A DNA stretch of 64,000 nt from Shewanella sp. Arc9-LZ (GCF_010092445.1 NZ_CP048031.1:620001-684000), one strand, 5' to 3'; counted from the first letter of the stretch, positions 36,958-46,753 are shown. Notes: generated by a model not told the origin, from the sequence alone. Numbers and translations are program-made.

Positions 36958-37994
36958 GAGTGTTGATGGAAATACAATTTATACTTATTGTTTTCCGCTA
37001 CCACATTCACTTTGCCAAAATGCGTCGCTATCGTCTCTGAATAAGGTAAATGGCGATTAGCGACAATCTGCCATACACCTTGTGATGTCAGCCTAATAGC
37101 ACTTTGTTGGACAAATTGTGTGGCAATATCAGTCGTGCTGGTTAACCCATCATGAAACGGCGGGTTGGAGATAATACCATCGAACTTGCCTGAGATTTGA
37201 TTAAACCCATCTGAAGGATAGACCTTTGCCTGCATACTATTGGCTGCTAGGGTTAATTCACATGAGAGTAACGCCATTGCATTGATATCAATGCACTCAA
37301 TGGTTAACTCTGGATTGGCTTTTAGCAATGCAGCTGTAATGACCCCTGCACCACAACCAAAATCGAGTACTCTGCCGCGTAAGTTATCCGGTAAATGTGA
37401 CAGCAGTAATTCGGTACCCTGATCGAGACGTTTCTCGCTGAAAACACCGACAGTATTACAAATTTGCAGTGTTCCCTGTGGGGTTTCTAGTGAATATTGG
37501 CTTACCCAATCGCTTATGGATAGCGTTGGTGCTGCTTGGGTTAAATAACTGACATACACTAGACAATGGCGGGCATTATCTTGCTTGATTGGGGTTGAGT
37601 AATAATCAGGTGTGAGTTTATCAATTGATTTAACTCCACCTTTATTTTCACCCACAATCATCAATTGGCCATCGATATTTAAATGTTGTGCAGCCAGTTG
37701 CAGTAAATAACCCATTAACGGTTTAGCTTTTGGAAAGTAAATAATGACGCTATCAAATTTTGCATCAGCTAATGACTCAGGCAGTTGATGGCCAAAATAG
37801 CATTGTAATTTTTCATTAGCGCAAGAGGATAATGTGAGGTGATGATTAAAGTCTAGCGCTAGGGCGGTGACATTATCGGCAAACTCAAGACATTGATGTG
37901 CAAAGGTATCAGCTTCATAATTGAGCACTAACACATTGTGTTGCTGAAAGTATTTGCTGTTTCTAATTAACGCTTGAGAAGGATTTGTTAACAC
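36948..37994 (-). CDS. rsmC: RsmC, 16S rRNA (guanine-1207-N2) methyltransferase
   Basis: A 348-residue SAM-dependent methyltransferase modifying G1207 of 16S rRNA. It has two Rossmann-like halves; the active C-terminal one has [16 protein letters not shown] (about 211-226) and the catalytic-type motif NPPFHDG, diagnostic of N2-guanine methyltransferases. The N-terminal half has a degenerate SAM site, as known for RsmC. Start is a GTG at 37994. The final residues HSYQ and stop lie within the end of a MITE-like repeat. Neighbours are unrelated, so it is probably monocistronic. Confidence 0.92.
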   Translation of the reverse strand: MLTNPSQALIRNSKYFQQHNVLVLNYEADTFAHQCLEFADNVTALALDFNHHLTLSSCANEKLQCYFGHQLPESLADAKFDSVIIYFPKAKPLMGYLLQLAAQHLNIDGQLMIVGENKGGVKSIDKLTPDYYSTPIKQDNARHCLVYVSYLTQAAPTLSISDWVSQYSLETPQGTLQICNTVGVFSEKRLDQGTELLLSHLPDNLRGRVLDFGCGAGVITAALLKANPELTIECIDINAMALLSCELTLAANSMQAKVYPSDGFNQISGKFDGIISNPPFHDGLTSTTDIATQFVQQSAIRLTSQGVWQIVANRHLPYSETIATHFGKVNVVAENNKYKLYFHQHSYQ

Positions 37995-38100
37995 GTCGGT
38001 TGCTCATAATGCTAGTGATAAGATAAACACGCTGATATTAACACAACCCCCACTTCGATAACGGGGATTGTGTTAGACATAGTCGTCAGTCAGTCAGTGA

Positions 38101-39468
38101 TTAAGGTGTTTGCACCGATTGCGGTAGTAAGCTAAACATCTTAATCGCAATATCAATATTGTCTTGATGACCGCTAAATAATCTCGCACCTGGGCCTTCT
38201 GCAAAGACTTGAACATCCATCGCGGTATGACCGCCACTTGTCCAACCGGTATTCGATTTAATATCAATGAGTTTACGCAGTGCGATTGATAATGGCTCAT
38301 TACCTTGCATGCGTGCGCTTTGTAATTGACTGTATTGCGCTTCATTTGGTGTAAAACCAAGTAGCGTCGCCGTTAAAGGTTGCCAGTTATCTTCGGCAAT
38401 GGCACGGGTAGCAATGACATCAGGGCTGGCTTGAACCTTATGCAGTACTTCAGGGTGCCATTCGTATTTGTCATGTGCACCAACTGATAATCCACCGGTA
38501 TTATGATCTGCTGTCACAACCATAAGGGTGTCTTTACTTTGGCGAACAAATTGTTCAACCACTTCGATAGCGGATGCAAATTCATCCATTTCACCCATCG
38601 CGGTAGCAATATCGTTACTGTGACCTGCCCAGTCAATTAAGCTGCCTTCTACCAATAACACAAAACCTTGTTCATTTTGTGATAGTAAATCTAATGCCTT
38701 TTGGGTCATATGGCTGAGTTTATGCGCTTGTTTATCATTAATCACCCAAGGCAATTGTACATCAGCAAACAGCCCCAATACTTTTGGCGTAGTCACTGAT
38801 TCTAGCTCAGAGAATTCAGTGATGTGTTGGTAGCCTTTCGCGCTAAACTGCTCAAGTAATGTTGGGGTGAAATATTGCTGGCCACCACCAAGAATCACAT
38901 CAGCATCAGACGCTAAATAAGCTTCTGCAATGTCTATGTAATTACTACGGCTTTCGTTATGAGCCAAAAATGCTGCCGGTGTAGCATGGTTTACTTGGGA
39001 GGTAACCGCTACGCCAGTAGATAAGCCTAATGCTTTGGCTTTTTCCATTAAGGTTGTGAGTGGGCGTTTTTCGGTATCAACGGCAATGGCACCATTATAA
39101 CTTTTAACTCCAGTTGATAATGCAGTGGCAGATGCGGCAGAGTCGGTGACATAACCACTGATAGAAGCTGGGTAAGTGCTTGCCATACCAACGAGTAAGC
39201 GATCAAAAACCGTTTGTTCAATCTCTTCCGTTTCAGGATTATCTTTATAGTAACGATAAGCTGTGGTGTAAGCCGGTCCCATACCATCACCAATCATAAT
39301 GATAATATTTTTGGGTCTTGATGGACCGACGGTTGGCACATTATTGCTTGCTGTATTAGCGACTACAGGTGACATAACGACTTCATCAGCCATTGCACCC
39401 GTTACGATCAAGCTAGATACCAATAATAATCTACCGATTATCCGTTGGTAGGTAGATAAAAAATGCAT
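38101..39468 (-). CDS. Alkaline phosphatase, periplasmic (PhoA family)
   Basis: A 455-residue secreted phosphomonoesterase. A signal peptide covers about residues 1-27 (ends near GAMADEV). Metal ligand Asp61 is in IMIGDGMG, the nucleophile Ser110 in YVTDSAASATA, and later ligands are seen in HATPAAFLAH, LLVEGSLIDWAGHSND and VVTADHNTGG. It releases phosphate from organic esters in the periplasm. The gene begins only 8 bases after gshB, as the last member of the sprT-endA-rsmE-gshB block, so it is likely co-transcribed with housekeeping genes rather than solely PhoB-controlled. This is not the neighbour found in E. coli (yqgE). Confidence 0.92.
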   Translation of the reverse strand: MHFLSTYQRIIGRLLLVSSLIVTGAMADEVVMSPVVANTASNNVPTVGPSRPKNIIIMIGDGMGPAYTTAYRYYKDNPETEEIEQTVFDRLLVGMASTYPASISGYVTDSAASATALSTGVKSYNGAIAVDTEKRPLTTLMEKAKALGLSTGVAVTSQVNHATPAAFLAHNESRSNYIDIAEAYLASDADVILGGGQQYFTPTLLEQFSAKGYQHITEFSELESVTTPKVLGLFADVQLPWVINDKQAHKLSHMTQKALDLLSQNEQGFVLLVEGSLIDWAGHSNDIATAMGEMDEFASAIEVVEQFVRQSKDTLMVVTADHNTGGLSVGAHDKYEWHPEVLHKVQASPDVIATRAIAEDNWQPLTATLLGFTPNEAQYSQLQSARMQGNEPLSIALRKLIDIKSNTGWTSGGHTAMDVQVFAEGPGARLFSGHQDNIDIAIKMFSLLPQSVQTP

Positions 39469-39476
39469 GATTAATC

Positions 39477-40430
39477 CTATTTTTGCTGACTAATACGGGC
39501 TTCGATGGCATCCATAAGCATGCCGGTAATATTAACGTCGAACGCTGCTTCAATTTCTTTAATGCAGGTTGGACTAGTCACATTTATTTCAGTTAACTTA
39601 TCGCCAATAACGTCTAAGCCGACAAAAATAAGGCCACGCTTTTTCAATTCTGGACCAATAGCACGAGCAATTTTCCAATCACTTTCCGATAATGGTTGGG
39701 CTACACCACTACCGCCAGCAGCTAAGTTGCCACGGGTTTCACCTTTCATCGGGATACGGGCTAATGCATAAGGTACCGGTTCACCGTCCACCACTAAAAT
39801 ACGCTTATCACCTTGAGTGATTTCTGGAATAAAGGCTTGCGCCATCGCGTATTGTTGACCATAACTGGTTAATGTTTCGATAATCACGCCAACGTTAGGG
39901 TCATCTTTTTTCACTCTAAAAATAGACGTACCGCCCATACCATCTAGCGGTTTTAAAATGATGTCTTGTTTTAGCTGGTGGAATGCTCTGATGCGTTTAG
40001 CATCGCGGGTGACAATAGTGTCTGGGGTAAATTCAGAAAACCATGCCGTAAACAGTTTTTCATTGGCATCACGTAAGCTTTGTGGCTTGTTAACAATCAA
40101 TACGCCTTCTTCTTCCGCACGTTCGAGCATATAAGTCGCGTAGATGAATTCGGTATCAAATGGTGGATCTTTACGCATTAAGATCACATCAAGTTCGGCT
40201 AAGGGAGTATCAACTGACTCGCCTAAGGTAAACCATTGATCAGCATCTTGCTTAACCGACAATTCACGCATCGTGGCCATGGCTTTGCCGTTGACCATCG
40301 CAAGGTCATGCATTTCCATATAAAACAATTGGTAGCCGCGTGCTTGTGCGTCCAATAACATCGCAAAGCTCGAATCTTTTTTGATGTTTATGTCGCTAAT
40401 CGGGTCCATAACAATACCGAGCTTAATCAT
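39477..40430 (-). CDS. gshB: GshB, glutathione synthetase
   Basis: A 317-residue ATP-grasp enzyme that joins gamma-glutamylcysteine and glycine. Prokaryotic GshB motifs include LMRKDPPFDTEFIY (about 84-97), NKPQSLRDANEKL, LKPLDGMGGTSIFRV (the nucleotide site), and GLDVIGDKLTEINVTSPT near the C-terminus. Length equals E. coli GshB (316). It lies 38 bases downstream of rsmE and 8 bases upstream of the alkaline phosphatase on the same strand. The rsmE-gshB pairing is conserved in gammaproteobacteria, which supports the call independently. Confidence 0.97.
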   Translation of the reverse strand: MIKLGIVMDPISDINIKKDSSFAMLLDAQARGYQLFYMEMHDLAMVNGKAMATMRELSVKQDADQWFTLGESVDTPLAELDVILMRKDPPFDTEFIYATYMLERAEEEGVLIVNKPQSLRDANEKLFTAWFSEFTPDTIVTRDAKRIRAFHQLKQDIILKPLDGMGGTSIFRVKKDDPNVGVIIETLTSYGQQYAMAQAFIPEITQGDKRILVVDGEPVPYALARIPMKGETRGNLAAGGSGVAQPLSESDWKIARAIGPELKKRGLIFVGLDVIGDKLTEINVTSPTCIKEIEAAFDVNITGMLMDAIEARISQQK

Positions 40431-40468
40431 GTGTGTATCCTTTAATCATGTGCAGGGAAGATATCGGT

Positions 40469-41209
40469 TTACCCAATATCGCCAAATTTAACTTGTAATG
40501 CGGTAATGGCAGTTAATGACGCTGTTTCAGTTCTAAGTACCCTTGGCCCCAATAAAATGTCGGTAAAATGTTGGGTTTCGGTCATGGCAATTTCTTCGTC
40601 AGATAAACCGCCTTCTGGGCCAATTAATAATCTTACTTTGTGGTGTTGACCGGATAACTGCAAACCATTAATACCGTGTGAGGCTCTCGGGTGCAAATTC
40701 AGTCTTAAGGCTTCTGTGGATTCTTCACACCATTGTGCCAATGTCATTGCAGGACGAACAACCGGAACAATACTGCGGCCAGATTGTTCACAGGCACTGA
40801 TAACAATTTTTTGCCATTGTTGCAGTTTTTTGTCTAAGCGCTCACCACTCAGTTTGACACCACAACGATCAGAAAATAACGGAGTAATGGTTGTTACACC
40901 CAACTCTACTGACTTCTGAACCGTAAACTCCATCCGGTCTCCGCGTGAAATCACCTGGCCTAAATGTAAGTCTAACGGCGATTCACTGTTGTTAGCCTCA
41001 CAACTTAAGACCGTGACAGCAATCGATTTCTTACTGGTTTCAATAATTTCAGTTAAGTAATCATTGCCGTCACCGTTAAACAAGCTGATGCGATCACCCA
41101 TTCCCATGCGCAATACTCGGCCAATGTGGGCGACACCATCCTCATCTAATTGAAGAGTTTGCCCTTGTTGTAAATTGTCTAGGGGCTGAAAAATGCGTGG
41201 GACTCTCAT
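40469..41209 (-). CDS. rsmE: RsmE, 16S rRNA (uracil-1498-N3) methyltransferase
   Basis: A 246-residue SPOUT-class methyltransferase acting on U1498 of 16S rRNA. An N-terminal PUA-like part is followed by the knotted SAM-binding domain with [14 protein letters not shown] (about 192-205) and [17 protein letters not shown] near the end, both diagnostic. Length matches E. coli RsmE (243). It sits between endA and gshB in the same order as in E. coli. No separate terminator was seen between it and its neighbours, so it is probably part of one operon. Confidence 0.95.
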   Translation of the reverse strand: MRVPRIFQPLDNLQQGQTLQLDEDGVAHIGRVLRMGMGDRISLFNGDGNDYLTEIIETSKKSIAVTVLSCEANNSESPLDLHLGQVISRGDRMEFTVQKSVELGVTTITPLFSDRCGVKLSGERLDKKLQQWQKIVISACEQSGRSIVPVVRPAMTLAQWCEESTEALRLNLHPRASHGINGLQLSGQHHKVRLLIGPEGGLSDEEIAMTETQHFTDILLGPRVLRTETASLTAITALQVKFGDIG

Positions 41210-41258
41210 CAGTGTTGACCTTATTTAACCAATTGTTCAAGGGAAGCTTGATCGTCAA

Positions 41259-41996
41259 TTAACGAACTAAGCCGTTATTTTGGCATTGTTTGAATACAAA
41301 ATCATTATGATTACCTTGGTTAGCAGCGATTAAGGTATCACGCTTGCACTCAGTTGCCGTCACTGGCTGCATTTTGTCCCATGCATTAAACAGTTTTTGT
41401 TGGCTACTGCTAATCTGTAGACCATAGGTTTGTTGCATATAGAGGTAAGTGCGAGCGATAGGACCTCTTGCTCGTTCAGGCGGTTGTGCTTTGCGGCCTT
41501 TAAAGTCGACAATCATTTCACATTGTCCGTATTGATTCGCTTTTCCACCCCAATCACTAAACCTAAAGTTGCTGCGATCGCCATTGACCTCACCAACAGC
41601 AGGAACGAGATTATGTAAATCTGCTTCCATTTTTTTGAATTGCTTGTTGTTTTTACCACAATTCTTACGGCCGCCGTCTTGCCAACATTGCAGTTGATGA
41701 CCAAATTCCCAAGCGGGAACCACGTGCTCCCATTCGATACGGTTGGATCTAATAATTTGTTTTCTAACCTGATAGCCACAGCTAGCATGATCTGCTTGCC
41801 ATAATTTGCCTGCTATGGCGATGTCGCAGCCGCAATAAAAAGTACTGAGGGGGAGGTGTTGTTGGTAAATCTTTTTAGCCACTTTTTTCGCTTTACCAAA
41901 ACTACTTGGATGTTCTGCAGCGATAAGTGTGGATGAAAAAATGCCGCACAGAAGCGACACCCAAAATAACCAAGAGTGTGTGGATGATAAGCGCAA
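41259..41996 (-). CDS. endA: EndA, periplasmic endonuclease I
   Basis: A 245-residue exported DNase. A signal peptide spans about 1-27. The His-Me finger/beta-beta-alpha-metal site is [15 protein letters not shown], with following [11 protein letters not shown] and METDLHNL-like [10 protein letters not shown], then the NGDRSNF motif. This is the endonuclease I family that degrades double-stranded DNA in the periplasm. The frame opens with TTG at 41996 and no in-frame ATG precedes the mature part; if TTG is not used, the signal peptide would be lost, so it was kept. Order sprT-endA-rsmE-gshB matches E. coli. Confidence 0.93.
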   Translation of the reverse strand: MRLSSTHSWLFWVSLLCGIFSSTLIAAEHPSSFGKAKKVAKKIYQQHLPLSTFYCGCDIAIAGKLWQADHASCGYQVRKQIIRSNRIEWEHVVPAWEFGHQLQCWQDGGRKNCGKNNKQFKKMEADLHNLVPAVGEVNGDRSNFRFSDWGGKANQYGQCEMIVDFKGRKAQPPERARGPIARTYLYMQQTYGLQISSSQQKLFNAWDKMQPVTATECKRDTLIAANQGNHNDFVFKQCQNNGLVR

Positions 41997-42117
41997 AATT
42001 AAACCCTAAAATTAACAAAAACATCATTACAGCGCAGGCTTAGCCTGTCATTTTGGCTGATGTTAAGCCATCAGATGCGATGACGCAATTGATACCGTTT
42101 ATTATTCCGAGCAAAGG

Positions 42118-42729
42118 TTATTTAGGGTTAAAAGGGGTTAATGTTTGTTGGCAGCGGCGACAGCGATATTGAGTTTGGCCACGGACAATTCTGTTGTGAC
42201 GTCTTATGGTTAAGTTGATACTGCCACAGCCACAAAAATATTCGAATTGTTGGCCACTGACAGACTGAGTATTGAGTTGGTGAGTGGTCTTGGGAGTAAT
42301 ATTAAATGTCGTCAGCATTACGCTCTGCCATTCTTTACCATGAGGTCTTACTTTACCAAAGAGATGGAAACAGACTAAATGGCTAATTTCATGTGGTACC
42401 ACTTCGTTAATAAAAATATCCGGATTTTCAGCCAGTAACACCGGGTTAAAGCGTAATTTATTGGTTTGTAAATGTGCTGTGCCGGCGCTTTTTCCACGTA
42501 AGCTAAAATGCACACTAGGGCGTGGGAATTGACGTTTAAAATGTTGTTCGGCTAATAGGTAGTCCGTTTCGACTTTGGCCAAGATCTGCTGTTGTAAAGG
42601 ATCACTAACGGAAGTGTTCAGCGATGGGTGGGTTCGAGAGCCCACTGATAACGAAGACTCCTTTTCGTGGATATCTTGCGTTAATACTTGATGTGCGCGC
42701 TGAGTGAGATTAAAAATACTTTTAAACAT
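42118..42729 (-). CDS. sprT: SprT-family zinc metalloprotein
   Basis: A protein of about 203 residues with the SprT zinc site VPHEISHLVCFHLFG (HExxH), followed by PHGKEW and a C-terminal Cys-rich zinc ribbon (FEYFCGCGS, then QYRCRRCQQTL). The Cys-His core matches E. coli SprT. It has an N-terminal extension of about 45 residues before the conserved part. The start was taken as ATG 42729; an upstream in-frame GTG at 42744 is possible. Its function in bacteria is not established. It heads the conserved sprT-endA-rsmE-gshB block. Confidence 0.88.
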   Translation of the reverse strand: MFKSIFNLTQRAHQVLTQDIHEKESSLSVGSRTHPSLNTSVSDPLQQQILAKVETDYLLAEQHFKRQFPRPSVHFSLRGKSAGTAHLQTNKLRFNPVLLAENPDIFINEVVPHEISHLVCFHLFGKVRPHGKEWQSVMLTTFNITPKTTHQLNTQSVSGQQFEYFCGCGSINLTIRRHNRIVRGQTQYRCRRCQQTLTPFNPK

Positions 42730-42811
42730 GTTGAATAGCTTCACTTGCCTGAATGATTAATGAAAGGTTCAGGCAAGTAAAGTATCGGCCTGTTAAGTTA
42801 GTTGGTAGACA

Positions 42812-43993
42812 TTACAGTGTGCTCGCCGCTGCAGTTATCATGGCGCGTATTTGCTCGACAATGTCTGACTCTACTTGCGAGTCGTAACCTTTAATACGTG
42901 GAGTATGAATGTGTCCTACCGGTAAATTCAAGTTAAATTGATCTCGAAGTAAAATACTGCGATAGGAAATTTCATTGGATAAATAGCCGCCACCAGAGCC
43001 TTCTACAGAAATTTCTTTTTGTAGTTCAGCCAGTGATGATGCCTTAAATTGTCCCCGAGATAAGGTGCTAATTTGATTATTGTCATTAACACTCCAATGC
43101 CCTTTCACTGCCGCCATTGCTTCAACGGGCAAAGAGAATTGCACAAACTCAGGGCCATTTAATTTGCCATTGGCAGAGGTTCCACCGTTAAATAATGGCG
43201 CTTTAGGATTGCGCTGACTGGCACCCGTTAATACATTTAAATTGTCTGGAGCTTCTGCGCTGCGATTACGTCCAGGAAAGCGTTCAATGTCGAAGTTTTC
43301 ACGACCCATACTAATGGTAAACACCATGTCGACACTGTCTTCACGATAAAACGGCGTGAGTAACGATTCGATAATACCATTGTCGAAATCGCTAAATCTT
43401 ACTGGAATCATTACGGTTTCGATTTGGGCTTTTTTACCATTAACCTCAAAACGATAACCATCGAGTGCTAATGCAGCTAAACCTGATGGATTGCTTTGGC
43501 CAATATTTCTATCAAGGAAAAAGGGGTCAAAACCGGTCACTAAAATATTAATTTGTGTATCGGGAGAAAACGTAATATCGCTAAAGCCGCGAGAGGACTT
43601 TTCAACTGCTTTGACTAAAATATCACGTTGCCAATCGGCCATATTGAATCCGGCTTTTTCTTGCTTTAGGACGTTACGCATGCTTAAACGACTCCAGTAC
43701 AAGGAGCGATCATCACTGTGTCCCGATTGTACATCTCGTACAGCTTGCTGCCATAACCTATGCCCTTGATGCGCTGCCATTTCGGTAACGGCTAACTCAT
43801 CAGTAGATTGGGCTAACTTGACCTCTAAAGTATCACTGATCGCTTGATAACGATTAACCACATTAGGCATAGTTTGCCCCGCTTTTGATACACGCATCTC
43901 TTCAACATCTTTTGAGAGCGGCCCAGCATTAACTGCAGTAGATAAGGTTAATGCCAATGTACTTAACATTATAAAAGCACTGTGTTTAATCAT
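42812..43993 (-). CDS. Exported pyroglutamyl-peptidase-like (C15) protein with Ser in place of the catalytic Cys
   Basis: A 393-residue exported protein. A signal peptide covers about 1-23 and is followed by about 130 residues of unknown helical text. The C15-like domain starts near 150 with ILVTGFDPF and contains SNPSGLAAL. The family Glu appears as Glu237 in FDIERFPGRN, and the His as His363 in GHIHTP. Where C15 enzymes have the catalytic Cys (family text like GTYVCN), this protein reads GGGYLSNEISYR with Ser339. The only other C15-like proteins I know are cytosolic and about 215 residues. Activity is unlikely to be that of a normal pyroglutamyl peptidase; it might be a serine-type variant or a binding protein. 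Confidence 0.7.
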   Translation of the reverse strand: MIKHSAFIMLSTLALTLSTAVNAGPLSKDVEEMRVSKAGQTMPNVVNRYQAISDTLEVKLAQSTDELAVTEMAAHQGHRLWQQAVRDVQSGHSDDRSLYWSRLSMRNVLKQEKAGFNMADWQRDILVKAVEKSSRGFSDITFSPDTQINILVTGFDPFFLDRNIGQSNPSGLAALALDGYRFEVNGKKAQIETVMIPVRFSDFDNGIIESLLTPFYREDSVDMVFTISMGRENFDIERFPGRNRSAEAPDNLNVLTGASQRNPKAPLFNGGTSANGKLNGPEFVQFSLPVEAMAAVKGHWSVNDNNQISTLSRGQFKASSLAELQKEISVEGSGGGYLSNEISYRSILLRDQFNLNLPVGHIHTPRIKGYDSQVESDIVEQIRAMITAAASTL

Positions 43994-44564
43994 GATGGTT
44001 CCTTTAGGACCCTAGATGTCTATCTTTGGGTTGCATTTAACGACTTTACTGCCCGTGAGGCGGTCTACGTTATAGTTATAACACAGTTGTTTAGAGGGTT
44101 TAATAGGACTTTAAGACTCGTGTCAGTAAATCGTTTTTAAATTATGGATTGAAGTTAACCTCTTTGGAGGTCGTTAAATGTTGCAGATATGGCGATTTAA
44201 TTGCTGCTTTTTATATACTATTAGCGCTTCTATACCATACTAAGATAATAAGAAAGATGTAGCTGAGATAACAGATACACTAAAGTTAGTCATCGTTACG
44301 GTTAATCTGGGGTGATAAGTCGATAAAAAGATGATTAAAAATGTACCAAGTGTGGTTCTGACTATGTATTAATATTGAATCAAATAATGATACTAGCTAT
44401 GAGTGACTACATTATTGATGTATTAAATTACCGAAGATATAAACGATTAGCCAATGATCAGAGTTTATATTTCAATAATATTATCCGGTTATATCTATAG
44501 ATAAGATGCACAGGCTAACCTTGTGTTAGCACTTTGGTGCTCACTGTATCGAAAGGATATCAAC
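43994..44564. other. Intergenic region upstream of the sigma-54 activator
   Basis: About 571 bases with no gene seen. It lies between divergent genes and so should hold a promoter for each, including that of the activator at 44565. It is AT-rich, and no palindrome like the one found downstream of the activator was seen. Confidence 0.4.
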
Positions 44565-45890
44565 ATGGAACCATTACTAATGGCAGGTTTTCAGTGTAAT
44601 GAGCTAAATGAAGTACTTTCTCGATTAGACTTTCAGCTTCACTACATTGATAAGTATGATCAAAATAAAATTCCCATCAATTGTGCCCTGTGTTTAATCG
44701 ATCTTCGAAAAGAAAATCTCATAAATGAAATCAATTATCTGGTCAGAGAGTTAGACCCTAGGGTCCATATCATTGTACTCATCAATAAATCACAACTCGA
44801 CATTGCAGCGATCACAACTTTTATTGCGCAATATGCTTGGGATTTTTGTACTAGCCCTATTGATCCTGAAAGATTAGCGAAATGCTTGGGTCATGGCATT
44901 GGTTTATCTAAATTAAAGCAACAGCATCATGTTCCACAGCCTGAATTAGCTGGCAAAGAAACCGATCCATCGGTGTATCCATCGGACGTCATGCAACAGT
45001 TATTTCGTCAAGTTGAGCGAGTTGCACCGACAGATATTCCTGTGCTCATTCGAGGTGAATCTGGCACTGGTAAAGAATTAGTGGCGACCAAACTACATCA
45101 ATTATCTTCTAGGAAAGATGGACCTTTTATTACGGTTAACTGTGGTGCTATGGCTGCTGGCTTAATTCAATCGGACTTATTTGGTCATGAAAAAGGTGCC
45201 TTTACGGGAGCAACAAGTAACAGGAAAGGCAAAATTGCATTGGCTGACGGTGGTACATTATTTTTAGATGAAATTGGTGATTTACCCGCTGAGTTGCAAG
45301 TCAATTTATTGCGTTTTTTACAGGAGGGGTTGTACGACTCAGTGGGCGGCGGCATACCGCAATCGGCTGACGTGCGTATTTTAGCGGCGACTCATGTTGA
45401 TTTAGAAAGCGCCATTGATCAAGGCCGTTTTAGGTTAGACCTTTATTACCGTTTGAATGGCATAACTATTATTACCCCAAGGTTAAAAGAAAGGCGTGAT
45501 GATATTATCGGTTTAGCCAATCGATTTATTCGGGTGTATTCGAATGAATATGGACTTGTGACAAAGCCATTATCGCAATCAGCTTGCCATGCACTATTAA
45601 ACTACCCATGGCCAGGAAATGTCCGCGAGTTAATTAATCGTGTTCGCCGAGCGGTGGTATTGTGCGACACGCCGCAGATAAGTGCACAAAATCTAGAGTT
45701 AGCTAATATCGATAAAAAACGCCACATTGCGCTATCGCTTAAAACCTTAAAAGACAATGCTGAAAAACAAGCCTTACAACAGGCTATTTTGATTGCAGAC
45801 GGTCAAGTTGAGCTTGCAGCAAGTTATTTAGATATTTCAAGGGCAACCTTTTATCGACTCATGGACAAACATCGTTTACCGCTGATGTAA
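44565..45890 (+). CDS. Sigma-54-dependent activator (VpsR-like layout) beside the amyloid operon
   Basis: A 441-residue enhancer-binding protein. The N-terminal receiver-like part (about 1-120) has an Asp at position 46 (CLIDLRK) but lacks the acidic pair of a true phosphoreceiver, as in VpsR/FleQ-type regulators. The AAA+ domain has Walker A GESGTGKE (164-171), the sigma-54-contacting GAFTGA (211-216) and Walker B GTLFLDEIG (Asp235-Glu236). A Fis-type helix-turn-helix lies at the end (AASYLDISRATFYRLMDKH). The intact GAFTGA means it should activate sigma-54 polymerase, unlike VpsR. It ends 220 bases before the amyloid operon, whose -24/-12 promoter it probably controls. ATG 44565 follows GAAAGGATAT and was preferred to an upstream start at 44523. 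Confidence 0.9.
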   Translation: MEPLLMAGFQCNELNEVLSRLDFQLHYIDKYDQNKIPINCALCLIDLRKENLINEINYLVRELDPRVHIIVLINKSQLDIAAITTFIAQYAWDFCTSPIDPERLAKCLGHGIGLSKLKQQHHVPQPELAGKETDPSVYPSDVMQQLFRQVERVAPTDIPVLIRGESGTGKELVATKLHQLSSRKDGPFITVNCGAMAAGLIQSDLFGHEKGAFTGATSNRKGKIALADGGTLFLDEIGDLPAELQVNLLRFLQEGLYDSVGGGIPQSADVRILAATHVDLESAIDQGRFRLDLYYRLNGITIITPRLKERRDDIIGLANRFIRVYSNEYGLVTKPLSQSACHALLNYPWPGNVRELINRVRRAVVLCDTPQISAQNLELANIDKKRHIALSLKTLKDNAEKQALQQAILIADGQVELAASYLDISRATFYRLMDKHRLPLM

Positions 45891-45927
45891 TTGGTTTAAT
45901 TGAGACACTATTTAGTTGCTTATTCAG

Positions 45928-46007
45928 TCTTAATATTAAGATTGTACCTAAAAATAGAATTAAGCTTTATATCAATAACCTAGCTATTTTTATTCTTAAC
46001 TTTAAGA
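45928..46007. promoter_or_regulatory. Two identical palindromic sites, TCTTAA-NN-TTAAGA, probable activator binding sites
   Basis: Copies TCTTAA-TA-TTAAGA at 45928-45941 and TCTTAA-CT-TTAAGA at 45994-46007 share 12 identical palindromic bases, with centres 66 bases apart. They lie about 129 and 63 bases upstream of the -24 element, a usual distance for an enhancer. Helix-turn-helix dimer binding is inferred. Confidence 0.65.
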
Positions 46008-46061
46008 ATTCCTCTTGATCTAAAAACCGCTATCTATATGAAATTTAATAACTTTCATATT

Positions 46062-46077
46062 TGGCATAAGGGTTGCT
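46062..46077 (+). promoter_or_regulatory. Sigma-54 (-24/-12) promoter of the amyloid operon
   Basis: TGGCAT-AAGGG-TTGCT matches the consensus TGGCAC-N5-TTGC at all key positions (GG of -24 at 46063-46064 and GC of -12 at 46075-46076), with correct 5-base spacing. Predicted transcript start is near 46088, about 23 bases before the first ATG. Confidence 0.88.
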
Positions 46078-46110
46078 ATATCCTTTTATCAAATATGGAA
46101 GGAACATCTT

Positions 46111-46728
46111 ATGGAAATCATTAGCCAGGTACATTGCAAATTGTTGCAATTATCATTGAAGCGAGCAATACAGCTCAGTGCGCTATTGCTGGTTGCTCAT
46201 TCATACGCTGATGATTCAACGGTGATTGGTTCACATGTGATGCAAGGCGCAGGTCGGGCAAGTATCAACCAAGCTGCTGGCGATTTTAATATTCAGTCTA
46301 ACAGCCATGCATTAGGCCAACGCACGTCTATCCAAACGATTAATTACAACCAATTACCGCAACCAACATCATTATCAGAATTTAATAAGCAACTTACTGC
46401 AGTAATAGACAGCCAAGCCTTTGCTCAATTTCAAGGCTTAGCCAGTATTAATCAAGTCAGCGGTGAGCAAAACATACAAGCTAACATAGGCAGCATTGCC
46501 ATGGACTCGACCCTAGAAACCATCATAGGGCAAGGGTTGAATGATGAAGCCTTAACTCAAGTGTCGAGCCAATTGGCACCGTCATCTTATCAATTATCAC
46601 ACTATCAGGCCGACATCGCTCCAGACAGTTTTTTGGATGCGCAGGGCGTGATGCAGATTAATCAAATTTCTGGTGACAATAATGTTGCCATTAACCAGTT
46701 CTCGTTGCAGTTACCAAGCGGGAATTAA
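46111..46728 (+). CDS. Fap-type amyloid operon protein with three short repeats (FapA/minor-subunit-like)
   Basis: A 205-residue exported protein with a basic N-terminus and hydrophobic signal (about 15-33, ending before ADDS). It has three short repeats: GRASINQAAGDFNIQSN (about 49-65), LASINQVSGEQNIQANIG and VMQINQISGDNNVAINQ near the C-terminus. Each has the Fap-type NQxxGxxNxxxN pattern. In Pseudomonas the first gene of the cluster is FapA (chaperone-like) and the next ones FapB/FapC; here only two repeat proteins exist, so exact equivalence is uncertain. AAGGAAC precedes ATG 46111. It is first in the operon driven by the sigma-54 promoter. Confidence 0.75.
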   Translation: MEIISQVHCKLLQLSLKRAIQLSALLLVAHSYADDSTVIGSHVMQGAGRASINQAAGDFNIQSNSHALGQRTSIQTINYNQLPQPTSLSEFNKQLTAVIDSQAFAQFQGLASINQVSGEQNIQANIGSIAMDSTLETIIGQGLNDEALTQVSSQLAPSSYQLSHYQADIAPDSFLDAQGVMQINQISGDNNVAINQFSLQLPSGN

Positions 46729-46753
46729 TAATCATCGATCGGAGGAATGGAAG

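Noticed and set aside
46673..46753. Upstream extension of the amyloid subunit frame
   Set aside because: Overlaps the previous gene and would mask the signal peptide; GGAGG fits ATG 46754.
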